A stretch of 64,000 nt of DNA from CAWAHD01 sp963781785 (GTDB taxonomy: Bacteria; Planctomycetota; Planctomycetia; Isosphaerales; Isosphaeraceae), in contig CAWAHD010000002.1 in assembly GCA_963781785.1 (NCBI GenBank), forward strand, positions 4,340,001 through 4,404,000, given 5' to 3'. Positions within the stretch are counted from its first letter, which is position 1, and each line of letters opens with the position of its first letter. Shown in pieces: positions 9,894 through 20,700 of this stretch. The position numbers and the translations under genes were made by a program. The notes below the pieces were generated by a model. The model had not been told where the DNA came from. It made no database searches and saw only the letters and a program-made list of their open reading frames with translations.

Positions 9894-10019
9894 GTCGGTC
9901 GCGGTCGTTCGTTCGAGCGCCACCGCCCTTGCCACCGGGCGACTCCGCGCGTAGGATCGTATGTCAGGTCATCTGACAATTGTCATGGATGTTCTCCCGG
10001 CGACGACCGGAGCCGACCC

Positions 10020-11030
10020 ATGTCTATCTCGGTCACGTGCGAGTGCGGGCAGGCATTCGAGACATCGGAAGCGAACGTCGGCGCTCGCGTACGCTGTCCG
10101 GATTGCGGGCGCGAGCTAACCGTGCCCAAGCCCGCACCGCCCCCGGAGTTGTTGTACCTCCCGGAACTACCGGAATCGACGGCCACCAGCGGCAAGGCGA
10201 TCGCGAGCCTCGCACTGGGCGTCCTTTTCTTCTTCGCGTGCTTGAGCGGCGTGCCTGCGATCATGCTCGGCCGCAAGGCCCTTCTCGACATCAAGCTGAG
10301 CGGCGGTCGGCTCGGCGGCAGCGGCATGGCGGTCGCCGGGATCATCTTTGGGCTGATCGGTTGCCTCCTCACACTCGGGCTGTTCCTGCCCGCGGTTCGT
10401 TCGCCCCGCGAGGCCGCGCAGCGCGCCCAGTGCACAAACTACCTCAAGCAGATTGGCCTCGCCATGCATCACTATCACGACACCTACGGCAGCCTGCCTA
10501 CCGCCGCGATCACCGACAAGAACGGCAGAGCGCTATTGAGCTGGCGCGTCACCATCCTCCCCTATCTGGAATCAGGCGATCTTTACGCGAAGTTCCACCT
10601 CGACGAGCCGTGGGACAGCCTGCACAACCGCTCCCTCATCGGCGCGATGCCAAGTGTCTACGCGTGCCCCAGTGATCGCACAGCAAAACCAGGGATGACC
10701 GGCTACCAAGTTGTCATCGGGGCCGATACGGCCTTTACCTCGGACTTCAGGTCGTTGCAGTTCAAGGACTTCTCGGACGGTCTTTCGGACACCATCGTCG
10801 TCCTCGAGGCCAAACCCGGCGTTCCCTGGACCAAACCCGAGGATCTCCAGTTCGGCATGGGCCTGCCTCTCGTGGGCCTCGGCAATCCGGACGGCTTCCA
10901 CGTCAACGGCTACAACGCCCTGTTCGCCGATGGCTCCGTCCGGTTCCTCAAGTACTCAATCGACCCGATGGTGTTCCACGCCCTCCTCACCCGCAACGGA
11001 AATGAAGTGATCTCCTTCGACCAGTATTAG
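10020..11030 (+). CDS. Zinc-ribbon, membrane-anchored DUF1559 protein
   Basis: A planctomycete-type DUF1559 protein. Residues 1-40 are a zinc ribbon (CECG and CPDCGR). Residues ~60-125 hold two hydrophobic segments (ALGVLFFFACLSGVPAIML and AVAGIIFGLIGCLLTLGL) resembling a DUF4190 region. From ~135 the DUF1559 body follows (CTNYLKQIGLAMHHYHDTYGSLP, LLSWRVTILPYLES, YACPSD), ending with the typical FADGSVRFLK. Members usually start with a prepilin-like leader; here a cytoplasmic zinc ribbon replaces it. Function is unknown; paralogues are numerous in this phylum. It stands alone, 75 bp from the end of the convergent thiamine gene. Confidence 0.88.
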   Translation: MSISVTCECGQAFETSEANVGARVRCPDCGRELTVPKPAPPPELLYLPELPESTATSGKAIASLALGVLFFFACLSGVPAIMLGRKALLDIKLSGGRLGGSGMAVAGIIFGLIGCLLTLGLFLPAVRSPREAAQRAQCTNYLKQIGLAMHHYHDTYGSLPTAAITDKNGRALLSWRVTILPYLESGDLYAKFHLDEPWDSLHNRSLIGAMPSVYACPSDRTAKPGMTGYQVVIGADTAFTSDFRSLQFKDFSDGLSDTIVVLEAKPGVPWTKPEDLQFGMGLPLVGLGNPDGFHVNGYNALFADGSVRFLKYSIDPMVFHALLTRNGNEVISFDQY

Positions 11031-11105
11031 GGGTAATGGCGTGAGGGCTCCTCCAATAACGATCTTCACCTCGATCGAGCATCACGCACCAGCACTCAAT
11101 CGAAA

Positions 11106-12707
11106 TCAGGACGCATCTCCAGCGTCGGAGGTTGTGTCGTTCTCATCGAGTCGGGCCTTCAAGTGCCGGGTCGCCGAGCGCGGGCTGTCGGCGCGGACGA
11201 CCGCGCTGCTCACGGCCACCCGGAGGGCACCCGCTTCCAGCACCCGGTCGAGGTTCTCCTCGTTGATCCCGCCGATTGCAAACCAGGGGAGCGAGGTCGT
11301 CTCCGCGGCCAGGCTGACATAGCCCAAGCCCGCCAGCTCGGGCTCCGAGAATTCCTTGGTCGCACTGGGAAAGACAGGCCCGACGCCCAGGTAACTGGCA
11401 CCCGCGAGGATCGCGGCGTCGAGCTGCGAGCCGTTGTGCGTCGAGACGCCGATCAGCGCGGCGGGGCCGACGATCCGCCGGGCATCCCGCAGCGCCAGGT
11501 CTTCCTGGCCAAGATGGACGCCGTCGCAGCTCGCGAGGCGAGCCAGGTCGGACCGGTCGTTCACGATCAAGGGTACCCGCGCCTGGGCCGTCAGGATACG
11601 AATCTCCCGAGCCCGGCGCAAGAGCTCGCGGTCCGGGAGATTCTTCTCCCGGTACTGAATCACATCGGCACCGCCGGCCAGGGCCTCGCGCACGACCCAG
11701 GTCAGGTCGCCGAGTGTCCTCTGTTCGCCGATCAAGACCATCAGCCGGGTGGCACCAAGCCCCCGATGGGCGGCCACCGCCGTCATCGTCAGCTTTTCCA
11801 GCGTGTAAATGTCATACCGCAACACTTCAAATCGGCCGGCGAGCCAGACATCGACCAGCTTGCTGTACTCCTCCAGAGACCGCAGAGCCTCGCCGATTCG
11901 CTTGAAGTTCGCCGCGAGGACGGCGCGCGGATTCTCGCGGATCTGCTCGGACGGGGTCATGATGTGAGTGCCGACGTCTTCTCGGGTGTCACGCGAGCTG
12001 AGCAAGAGGTGGGTATCAAGCCCGCGCTCGGCCTCGGAGAGCCGGTGGCGCACTTCCTTGAATCGCCTGGTGAGCCCGGGATCATCGAGCACGAAACGGA
12101 CGTAATCCTCGGCGACCCGCAAGCCCTCCCGCGCGCGATTGGCCGAGGCGTCGAGAATTCGCCCCAGGTCGACGCCTCCCCCGGGCTCGCTCAGGTCGAG
12201 CGGGGCAATCCCGTCGGCCAGGGGGAGCGGAGCCGTCTCGGCCAGGGTGGTCTCCGTCAAGCGTTCGCGCAAAATCTCGTGCTCGACGCCAGCGGCCTTC
12301 AGCAAGTCGGATGCCGGACCGCTGGAAGCAAGCAAGCCCGCCAGCAGATGCTCGGTCCCAACTTCGCGCTTGCGGTCAAGGCCGCGGGCGTGCATGGAAG
12401 CCTCGTTCAAGACCAGCCGCAGATCGGGCGAAGGGGGCAGGAGTTGCGATGCCGCCGTGGCCGGTCGGCCCTCAGCCTCGCCCTCGAGTTCGCTCAGAAA
12501 AACGAGGATTTCCGGCTCGAGCTCGGCCCAGAGCCGATCCGTCAGAACGCCGCACTCTGCAAGCAGTTCCGCAGCCCGGCTCTCGGACTCGGCGGCCAGG
12601 GCGGCCAGCAGGTCAAGCGGCTCGACAACGATCGCGGCTCGACGCCTCGCCAACTGGTCGGCGCGCCACAATGCTCGCTCCGCACCCGACGTGAACGACT
12701 CGAACAT
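11106..12707 (-). CDS. thiE: Clp_N - ThiD2 - thiamine-phosphate synthase fusion
   Basis: A 533-residue three-part protein. Residues ~1-155 resemble a Clp amino-terminal double repeat (FTSGAERALWRADQLA, VVEPLDLLAALAAE, VGTEHLLAGLLA). Residues ~178-310 match the ThiD2 type of HMP-phosphate kinase (LDASANRAREGLRVAEDYVR, RHRLSEAERGLDT). Residues ~318-525 are ThiE, which joins HMP-pyrophosphate and thiazole phosphate to thiamine phosphate: VIQYREKNL, VNDRSDLARLASCDGVHLGQ, GVSTHN, YLGVGPVFPSATK, FAIGGI. ThiD2-ThiE fusions are known; the Clp_N front end is unusual. An AAGGAG lies 11 bases before the ATG at 12707. The enzyme parts look intact. Confidence 0.86.
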   Translation of the reverse strand: MFESFTSGAERALWRADQLARRRAAIVVEPLDLLAALAAESESRAAELLAECGVLTDRLWAELEPEILVFLSELEGEAEGRPATAASQLLPPSPDLRLVLNEASMHARGLDRKREVGTEHLLAGLLASSGPASDLLKAAGVEHEILRERLTETTLAETAPLPLADGIAPLDLSEPGGGVDLGRILDASANRAREGLRVAEDYVRFVLDDPGLTRRFKEVRHRLSEAERGLDTHLLLSSRDTREDVGTHIMTPSEQIRENPRAVLAANFKRIGEALRSLEEYSKLVDVWLAGRFEVLRYDIYTLEKLTMTAVAAHRGLGATRLMVLIGEQRTLGDLTWVVREALAGGADVIQYREKNLPDRELLRRAREIRILTAQARVPLIVNDRSDLARLASCDGVHLGQEDLALRDARRIVGPAALIGVSTHNGSQLDAAILAGASYLGVGPVFPSATKEFSEPELAGLGYVSLAAETTSLPWFAIGGINEENLDRVLEAGALRVAVSSAVVRADSPRSATRHLKARLDENDTTSDAGDAS

Positions 12708-13000
12708 GACTCGCGGGACTCCTTAACTTGCAGTCGCAGTCGCCCGGCCAGCGGAGCCGTTCGTCGCTGCCCTGGCATGACTGATTGGCTTCCTCGGGTT
12801 CATGGGGCCGTCCACATGCGATTCGGGGCGGCACATCTCTTGAAATTCGAGGCACCAGGTCGCATGATGAATCATGATGCTGGCGAGCCTCCGCTTCCAG
12901 CGGTCTCGCCGCCACCGCCTGGGGGAAACGAAGTCAAAAAGCCCCTGCGCGGCAGGTTGAATTCTCCCGCCCCCACCGCCTCACTCACAAGGACCTTCAC
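12708..13000. other. Intergenic region between divergent thiE and gpx genes
   Basis: About 290 bp between two divergent starts. I see no convincing gene, RNA gene or THI-box-like structure; it should contain the promoters of both neighbours. Confidence 0.4.
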
Positions 13001-13597
13001 GTGATCCACCGGATGTTTCTGGTCTCGGCTCTCGCTCTTTTGGCTGGCCTCCTGGCCCTGGCTCCGCTGGCAGTCGTAAGGGCTGCCGACGACGCCAAGA
13101 AGAAGACCTCTGTTCTCGAGTTCAAAGTCAAGGATATCGACGGCAAGGAAGTTGACCTGGCCAAGTACAAAGGGAGTGTCCTCCTGATCGTCAACACGGC
13201 CAGCCAGTGCGGCTATACACCACAATACAAGGATCTGGAGTCGATTTACGAGAAGTACAAGGACCAGGGATTCGAGGTCCTCGCCTTCCCAGCCAACGAG
13301 TTCGGTGCCCAGGAGCCCGGCTCCAACGAAGAGATCAAGGAGTTTTGCTCCACCAAGTACAAGGTCAGCTTCCCGCTGTTCTCCAAGATCGTCGTCATGG
13401 GCGAGGGGATCGATCCGCTTTACGAATTCCTCACGAGCGAGTCGACCAACCCCAAATATTCCGGCAAGATCCCCTGGAACTTTACCAAGTTCCTGGTCAA
13501 CAAGAAGGGTGAGGTTATCGGCCGCTTCCAGCCCAAGGACAAGCCGACGGGAGAGACCGTCACCTCGGCGATCGATAAGGCGCTGGCTGAGAAGTGA
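13001..13597 (+). CDS. Exported glutathione peroxidase-like thiol peroxidase
   Basis: A 198-residue Cys-type glutathione peroxidase that reduces peroxides, in bacteria often with thioredoxin. A signal peptide is clear (hydrophobic core VSALALLAGLLALAPLAVV, cleavage near VRAADD), so it acts outside the cytoplasm. The catalytic tetrad is visible: Cys in NTASQCGYTPQY, Gln in FPANEFGAQEPG, and Trp/Asn in IPWNFTKFLVN. The start is GTG 13001, with ATG 13013 as an alternative; AAGGACC lies just upstream. It is a single-gene unit followed by a Uma2 gene after 88 bp. Confidence 0.9.
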   Translation: MIHRMFLVSALALLAGLLALAPLAVVRAADDAKKKTSVLEFKVKDIDGKEVDLAKYKGSVLLIVNTASQCGYTPQYKDLESIYEKYKDQGFEVLAFPANEFGAQEPGSNEEIKEFCSTKYKVSFPLFSKIVVMGEGIDPLYEFLTSESTNPKYSGKIPWNFTKFLVNKKGEVIGRFQPKDKPTGETVTSAIDKALAEK

Positions 13598-13685
13598 TCC
13601 CAGGGGCTGACCCAGGGTCGGCCCGCGGCTGCTCAGCGTCGGGGGGGCAAGGCGACTCGCCCTCCCCGATTCGGAGACCTGTCTC

Positions 13686-14240
13686 ATGTCGACAGCCAGC
13701 CAGATCCTGTACACGGCTGATGAATTTGCGCGCCGCCCCGACCCTGGCTATCCCGAAGAGCTGGTGCGAGGAAGGATCGTCGCCATGCCGCCACCCAAGC
13801 CCCGTCATGGGCAGGTCTGTACGAGAGTCGTGCGGATCGTCGGCAATTACTCAGATGATCACGATCTCGGTCATGTCGTGAGTAACGATTCAGGGGTGAT
13901 CACCGAGCGCGGGCCAGACACCGTGCGTGGGGCAGATGTTGCTTTCTACTCGTATGACCGAGTGCCGCGGGGATCGCTTCCGACGAGCTATCTCCCGACT
14001 CCGCCGGACCTGGTGTTCGAGGTTCGCTCACCGGACGATCGCTGGGCGGCCGTTCTCAGCAAGGTCGCCGAATATCTGAGCGCAGGGGTTGCCGTTGTCG
14101 CAGTTCTCGACCCGGAACGGCGAACGATCCACCTTTTCGAGGGCGAAGCTCCCGTCCGCATCCTTTCGGAAGACGATGAGCTGTCGATTCCGTCAGTGCT
14201 GGGTGAGTTTCGTGTGGCGGTCAGCCGCTTCTTTGACTGA
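13686..14240 (+). CDS. Uma2 family putative endonuclease (DUF820)
   Basis: A 184-residue protein of the Uma2/DUF820 family, which has a restriction-endonuclease-like fold and is strongly expanded in planctomycetes and cyanobacteria. Family features are YTADEFARRPDPGYPEELVRGRI near the N-terminus (Glu and Arg of the opening motif), GADVAFYSYDR, and PDLVFEVRSPDDRWAAVLSKVAEYLSAG with the central Asp/Glu-x-x residues and the SKVAEYL helix. Biological role is unknown; many copies are suspected to be linked to mobile DNA. The start ATG follows a spacer of about 90 bp after the peroxidase gene. Confidence 0.87.
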   Translation: MSTASQILYTADEFARRPDPGYPEELVRGRIVAMPPPKPRHGQVCTRVVRIVGNYSDDHDLGHVVSNDSGVITERGPDTVRGADVAFYSYDRVPRGSLPTSYLPTPPDLVFEVRSPDDRWAAVLSKVAEYLSAGVAVVAVLDPERRTIHLFEGEAPVRILSEDDELSIPSVLGEFRVAVSRFFD

Positions 14241-14284
14241 GCGAAGCGTGCAAGGGCTCTGTGCCGCCGAGCACCGCGTGCAGG

Positions 14285-16554
14285 CTATCGGTCTTCGACG
14301 TTGCTGGTGGTCGTAGTGGGAACGGAAAACCCGCGGCCACCCGGCTGCCCGGGTGGCAGCCCGCCGGCTTCGAGGGGGATCTTGGGCTCATCATAGAGCC
14401 GCAGGTAGCGATAGTAGACCTCCAGGGTGAGCGCGGCCAAGGCCGTGCAGTAAATGCGGCCGCCCTTGGCACCATACTGGCTGCCATCGGGGTCCCAGCT
14501 TCCCGTCTGATGCCCCGAGGTGCGCTGAAGATGCACGATCCGGTCGCGGATCTGAGAATTCCAGCGCGACCAGGGCTGGCCGCCATGCTGGTAGAGAGCC
14601 AGGGTGGCGTAGTACCAGTAGTAAACGTTCGAAGGACCCCTGTCGGAATCATTGCGAAGCAAGTGCTCGGCTGCCTCCGTACTGGCAGGGCCAGGACCGC
14701 CGACCCCCATGAACTGGCGGCACACCCAGGCTTCGGCCGTCATCGTCGGGGTCACCGGCTCCCAGGGCTGATACCGGGCCAGACCCTTGTCCTGGCCGGT
14801 CGCGACCTGGTCGAGCCAGAGCAAGGTGCCGCGGCGGACTGAAGTCTCGCCCGGGATCGGGATGCCCACCTCCTTGGCCGATTTGAGGCTCATGACGACC
14901 CAGCCCAGGATACTCGTGTCGCCCACCGCCGCGCCAGGCGCGTACCGCCAGGCCATCTGGTCCTTCGCCCGGCGCGGACCAGGAACGCCACGGCTTGCTC
15001 GACCGGATCGTGCAGGTGATCGTCACCGGTCAAGGCGTAGGCCTCACACAGAGCCAGGGTCGCCATTGCGTGACAGTACATGCCGACGACCTGGCTTCGG
15101 CCTCGCAGGTCGCCATCGGGCTTTTGCTGTCGGAGCAGGAAATCCAACCCTCTTCCCACCGCGTCGGCATAACGTCCTTCGGAGTGGGTATACCCGGCCC
15201 CCAGGTAGGTCAAGAGGGCCAAACCCGTCAGGGCCGTATCGGCCTCCCAGTAGGCACACTCGCCGAAGCAAGTCTCCCCGGCAGGGCAGTGGACCGTGAA
15301 GTCATCGTCGCCCTTCACGGGCGTTCCATCCTCGTAGCGAGCGATCCCGCCATCCCAGCGGCCGTCGTCGTCCTGATGGCGGGTCAGCCAATCGAGGGCA
15401 CGCTCGACGGCCAGCTCGCTGGCGGCGCTCGCACCAATGTGCTGCGCGGCTCGACCGGTCAGGATCGAGTCTCGATTGATAGATCTTGGGAATTTCGGCA
15501 AGCGTGCGGACGCCGGGACGATCGCTCAGTGCCGCCAGTCCCGAGCGTCCGGAGGGCGTGGGACGCGGTTTCGGAGTGGCTCGGGCCGGCGGAATCTGTC
15601 CGCCAAGGCCGATTGATCGGTCGAGCGGCAGCGGTGCCAAGGGCGACCCCCCCTGCCCTGTCTTTGGCGGGCCGACTGCCGGGCCCGGCCGGGTGGGACC
15701 ACTCTCGGGGCCACGCCCCGGCGTTCCTCGCTCCGGAACAAGCATTGCCGTCATCCCGGCACGATTGCGATCGATTGTCTCGAACCGTTCAGGCCGGAGC
15801 CGCCGATCAGCTCGCAAGGCAAGCTCGGGGATCCTTGAACCTAGCCCCGTCACTCCGCCCTCGGTCCGATCCGCCTCGGTCGCCCCTGGCGGCCCCGATA
15901 GATCGGCTCCTCGGTCGATTTCCGCCAGGTTGGGCGGCAAAGGTGCAACCGGCGAGGGAGCGCTCCCGCGATCCTTCGAAGCGGGATTGATGCGTGGCTC
16001 CGGCGGCGTACCACCGGCGGCGAGCTGAGGTGCCTCGGGTATCACCGTCGCCACCGCGGCCGCGGGCGCGGGCTCCTGACCGAAAACGGGAATGGGTTGG
16101 GCGGGACTCATCGCCTGCGGTCGAGATACCTGCAGCGTTCGATCAGCCAGGTCGATCGGAGCGTCGACGAGGTCCCACCGTGGCGCCTGTGGTCGCGCCG
16201 CATTGGCAGTCGCCAGGCGAGCCATCGTGCTCGGTGCCGGTGCTCCTCCGCCGGGCTCGGGCTGTGTCCGTTCGACCAGAGGGGAGACACGAATCCGGCG
16301 AATGTGCGTCTCTGCGCCGAATCACGCCGGCGTGAGCCCAATGCCCACGGAAACCCAGGAAGCGTGCTTCCATAGAGCACCAGGCCAAGATGGGCAGCCA
16401 CAGAAAGCACAAGGCAATTGCGAAGCGCCCGACGCGATCGCCAGCTCGACCAGACCAGAAGGGCCAGGCCGAGAGTCGTCAGCCCCAGGATCACCCAGGT
16501 GCCGAGATCGGCCTTGAGCAGGAGCAGGAACGACTCTAGGTCCAGTCCGGTCAT
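14285..16554 (-). pseudogene. Membrane-anchored squalene-cyclase-fold protein (three frame breaks)
   Basis: One long gene read in alternating frames. The N-terminus (16554 leftwards, MTGLDLESFLLLLKADLG) has two membrane segments (WVILGLTTLGLALLVWSSW and LRNCLVLSVAAHLGLVLYG). A ~280-residue Pro/Ala/Arg-rich linker follows (frame change near 16320). A prenyltransferase/squalene-cyclase alpha-alpha toroid domain starts after a second change near 15480 (ALDWLTRHQDDDGRWDG, AVGRGLDFLLRQQKPDG) and continues after a third near 14970 (MAWRYAPGAAVGDTSILGW, GIYYW-like repeats, TALAALTLEVYYRYL). At 14970 one missing C in a GCCGGG run would restore RARAKDQMAWRY. Function is unknown; such proteins commonly sit beside ExbB/TolQ genes in planctomycetes, as here (50 bp). 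Total length is about 755 residues. Confidence 0.72.
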
Positions 16555-16603
16555 GATCTCTTGTCTCAGAAAACGGCCAAAACTCTGATTCGAGGTGTCT
16601 TTG

Positions 16604-17629
16604 CTACGGCTCCACTCCGCGGCCGTACCGTCGGATCAGGTCGCTTTCTTCATCCGAGCGGATGGAGAACTGATGAGGCGGCCGGGCCGAGGCGGTCGAG
16701 CCGCCATGCCCCGGGTCTGCCTTGAGCATCGGTGGCCGTGACCCGTGGGGCGCGATTGCGATTGTGGGCGCTGAGATCGGTGCGGTCAAGGCGATCGCGT
16801 CGATCGTCTCCGCTCCCAGCCGATCGAGGTCGCCAGCCAGTTTTTCGATGCGGGTGAGTAAACCGTCGTACGCCACCAGGGCCAGGGTGGCAATGACGAC
16901 GCCCGTGGAGAGTGGACTCAGCGCCGAGGCCAGGGCGGGTCCCCACGCCGAGGCAGCGTTTGCGCTTCCCTCCAGTGCACGCCCCAGCGCGAACAGGGTG
17001 CCGAGCAAACCCAGAAGCGGGGCCAGCGCGGCGATTCGCCGGAGCGTTCCCACATTTCGCCGCAGGCGCTCTGTCTCGACTCGGTGCGCCAGTGCGACGG
17101 CGCGTTCGAGGTCGGCTGCCGGCCTCCCCCAGCGCCTCACAGCGGCCAGGGCTACCCGCGCCGCCGGGCTCGGATTGAGCTCACAATGATCGAGTGCTTG
17201 TCCGCAATCGAGCTTGCCATCGTGAAGGCGATCCAGAAACCGCGCGGTGAATAAAGGCGGCACAATCTTGCGCCGTCGCAGAACGATCAGGCGGTCCAGC
17301 AAGACAAGCAGCCCCAGCCCGACGCAAGCGGTCATGCCTCCCCAGGTCACGCGATCGGCAGGCGGGGTGCGCGCGTACCAGGCAACGAGCCACTCGCCGG
17401 ACTGTCGGGCTCGTTCCGTGAGCAGTTCAAGCTCCCCTCCCGAGCGAAGAGACGACCCAGGCTCGGCGGCCGCCGTCGCCAAGGAATGGTCATGCCCGGG
17501 GCCCGTTTGAGAGCGCTCGTCGGAAGACGGTGTATCCGCGGCTGCCGCAAGGCGTGCGGCCAGCAGCACGAGCACGCCACCAATCAGGAATCGCGTGCAG
17601 TGTCCAGCAGTTGACGGGCATCGGCGCAT
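16604..17629 (-). CDS. MotA/TolQ/ExbB-type proton channel protein
   Basis: A 341-residue membrane protein of the ExbB/TolQ family, whose members use the proton gradient to drive an outer-membrane or motor partner. It has a signal-like first segment (FLIGGVLVLLAARLAAAAD), then a long linker, then three helices: MTACVGLGLLVLLDRLIVL, IAALAPLLGLLGTLFALGRAL (the APLLGLLGT motif) and ALASALSPLSTGVVIATLAL, with the conserved LSTGVVIA. I chose the ATG at 17629 because AAGGA precedes it and a signal segment follows; a longer reading to 17851 adds an unrelated leader. No ExbD/TolR gene is seen next to it. It is followed by the cyclase-fold gene and probably co-transcribed. Confidence 0.8.
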   Translation of the reverse strand: MRRCPSTAGHCTRFLIGGVLVLLAARLAAAADTPSSDERSQTGPGHDHSLATAAAEPGSSLRSGGELELLTERARQSGEWLVAWYARTPPADRVTWGGMTACVGLGLLVLLDRLIVLRRRKIVPPLFTARFLDRLHDGKLDCGQALDHCELNPSPAARVALAAVRRWGRPAADLERAVALAHRVETERLRRNVGTLRRIAALAPLLGLLGTLFALGRALEGSANAASAWGPALASALSPLSTGVVIATLALVAYDGLLTRIEKLAGDLDRLGAETIDAIALTAPISAPTIAIAPHGSRPPMLKADPGHGGSTASARPPHQFSIRSDEESDLIRRYGRGVEP

Positions 17630-17765
17630 GAATGAGGTCCTTCCCGGCGAATCGGGAGCCTTGATAGATGTAGCAAAAGTTTCCCAATCAACCCGGCTTC
17701 CTGGACCTGTCAACCCGGAGGGGAAAAGCCGCATCGATCGCGGTACGGTCGAGGTGTCCGCAGCG

Positions 17766-20700
17766 CTAACTCTTTCTTGTAGAATGAGTTGAGGCGGCGT
17801 GGGCACTGGCCGCCGCTCGGCGGAGCCGGGCCTCGGCGGCAACGGGCTCATTGGGAAACCGGGTCAAGAGCCTTTCATAAGTTTCGGCGGCGTCGGCCCA
17901 TTGGTCGAGCCGTTCGTAAACTTTTCCCGCCTCGAGGAGCGCAGCGGCCTGCCAGCGCGGGGCCTTGTAGAGGATATCGACCTGCAGGAAGTCACGGAGT
18001 GCCTCGTGGAGATGATCCTGGTGAAAGTGAGCTTCTCCGTGCAGCACCAAGGCTTGCGCAGCCAGGTCGGTCTTGCCGCGGCGGTCGATGACGCTCTGGA
18101 ATGCGGCTCGGGCTTCGTCCAATCGGCCGAGGCCGGCCAGGCTCTGGCCGGTGGCGAAATCCAGCTCGGGGATGGCCGGGTCGTCCGGGGTAAGGGTCGT
18201 CTTGAGCTCCTTGGCACCGTCGAGGGCTGGCTTCCACTGCTTCAAGGCAACCCAGCACTGAATCTGCTTGACCCTCACGGCCGGGACCCAGCCCTTGCGG
18301 TCGGTGGAGGCCGCTGGTTCCTTGAGGATCGCCGTGCAGCCAGCCAGCGCCGCGGCGGCATCCCCGTCCTGGAGAGCGGCCTCTGCGCAAGAAAATCGCT
18401 TCCCGGCGATACGGGCTGTCGGGGAATTCTGCGAGCAAGCGGTCAAGCACGGATCGGGCGGCACGCCAATCCTTGAGCTCGACTCGAGTTCGTCCCAGGC
18501 GATAGAGGACGGCGGGAAGCAGTCGGCGGATTGAATCCGCCGCCGCGTCAGGATTCACCTTGATTGCAGCCCCCACGCTTGGGCGCGCGTTGGGACTTCC
18601 GCCCTTTGTAGTCGAAACCGGCTTCGCGGCGGCTGCCAGAGGGTCGAGCAGCCGGACCACCTCGGCGTAGTTGCGTGCCAGGTTGGCCGACTCGGCCAGG
18701 TTGAAGCGAGCATCGGCGGCAAACGGGCTCTCGGGAAAGTCCTTGAGCAGTCTCGTGAAGACCTTGTCGGCTTCGCCCGGCTTTCCGGCGTCGATGAGCG
18801 ACCATCCCGATTCGGCCAGGACAGCGTCGAGAGGCGTGCCGGCCGCTTTGAAAGAATCGCGTGCGGCCGGGTTGTCGACCAGGTGCTCAAATTCCCGTGC
18901 GGCATCCTCGTGACGGCCGACTTTACCCAGGAGGCGGGCGTGGGCCAGGCTCGCTTGCGCGGCCTGGACCGATTTCGAGAACCGTTCCGACACCGATCGA
19001 TACGCCTGGAGAGCGGCGTCGCTCTCTTGGCTAGCCTCCAAGGCCCGGGCGTGAGCCAGGGCAATTTCCGGAACGAGCGGGCCGGCGGGTGCCAGCTCGA
19101 GCGCGGCGGCGAATTCCACCGCCGCGTCGGCCGGCTTACCGAGCTCCCACATGGCATTTCCCAAGCCAACTAGAGCGCGCACTCGCAACGTGGCGTCGGT
19201 CGCATTGCCCGGCTTGCCTGTCGGCGCCTCGGGGAGCTTGTCCGCCCTTGTCTCGGAGTGCGCGACCAGCCGGAACTGCTCGGCGGCACGGTCGGCTTGA
19301 TGGGCCGCAAGGGACGCATCGGCCAGCCGCAGACGCGCTTCCGGGAGGGCCTTGCTGCGAGGAAATTGGTCGGCGAGCCTGGCAAGGTTCTTCCAGGCTT
19401 CGTCCAATCGTCCCAGACCGAGCCGAGCCATCGCCAGGTGCGCCAGGGCGAAATCGGCGACGTCGCCCCGGGGATTGGTGGCCAGATATTGCTCGAGCGC
19501 CGGGATTGCCTCGGCGTAACGTCCGGCATCGAGGTGAGCCTGGCCGAGCAGGAACTGGGCATCGGCCGTAACGGGGCCGGCCGATTCGCTCGCAAGCTTG
19601 GAAAGCACGCCGTCGGCCTCGGCGGAACGTCCAAGTGCTCGATAAGCCAGCGCCAGGTCATAGCGGGCGGCCAGCGCAACCGCCCGCGGCAGCTCCGGCG
19701 CTGGCGGGCCTTTCGCGGCTTCAGCGGCGGGAGCCAACAGCGACTCAAGAATGACCGCGGCTTCCCTGGGTTTCCCTTCCATTGCGGCCGCTCGGGCTTC
19801 GATCAGACGCACCTCGTTTCGGAGCGGACTGCCCGGATACCTGGCTGCGAACGTGCTGGCCAGACGCCCGGCCGTGGCCGGGTCGGCCCGGTCAAGCGCG
19901 GACTGGGCAGCCCGCTGGATGGCATCGTCGGCCCAGGGATCGCTTGGGGCCGATTCGGCGACTCGGAGGAAGTGTGCCTCGGCCTCGGCCGGATGGTTTT
20001 GCTTCAGCAGCGCCTCGGCCGATCGAAACTCCAGCGCCGGAACCAGCGGCGACTTGGGGAAATGCTTGATGGCCTGCTCGAGGGTGGACAGCGCTTCCCC
20101 GGCATGGTTTTGCTCGAGCTCGATGGTCGCCAGCTCGAAGGCAGCCCGGGCACCGAGAGGCTCCGAGGCATCGTCGGCCAGGGCGCGCAACAACACCTCG
20201 GCCTCACGCCGCCCGGTTGAGATGTGCCAGGGCCAGGCCGCGCTCGAGCCGGGCTTGCGGGCGCATTGCGCCGTGCGGGCGCCACTCGCTCGAGCGTGGT
20301 CAGTGCGTTGATGGCTTCGGCATATTTTCCAGCCGCCTTCTGGATCAGACCGATCTGCAGCCAGGCCCTGTCAACCCACTCGGGATGGTCTTTCTCGGCG
20401 AGCCCTTTCAGCACCTGGATGGCCCGGTCGCGCTCGCCCAGCTCGGCGAGCGTTCGCCCCAGGCCATAACGCGCTCGGTCGACCATCCGGCCTTGAGGAT
20501 AAGACGAGATTGACCGCTCATAGGCGGTTTTTGCGTGGGAATAGTCTTCCAGACCGAAGCATGTGTCGCCCAGGTACGTCCAAGCCGTCTCTAGCGCCGG
20601 ATGGACGGCCTTCGCCCCGGTGAACGTCTCGAGCGCCCTCCGCGCCGCCGGCAGATCACCCAGCAGGTACGAGACCTCTCCCAGCCGATAGCGGGCCGTC

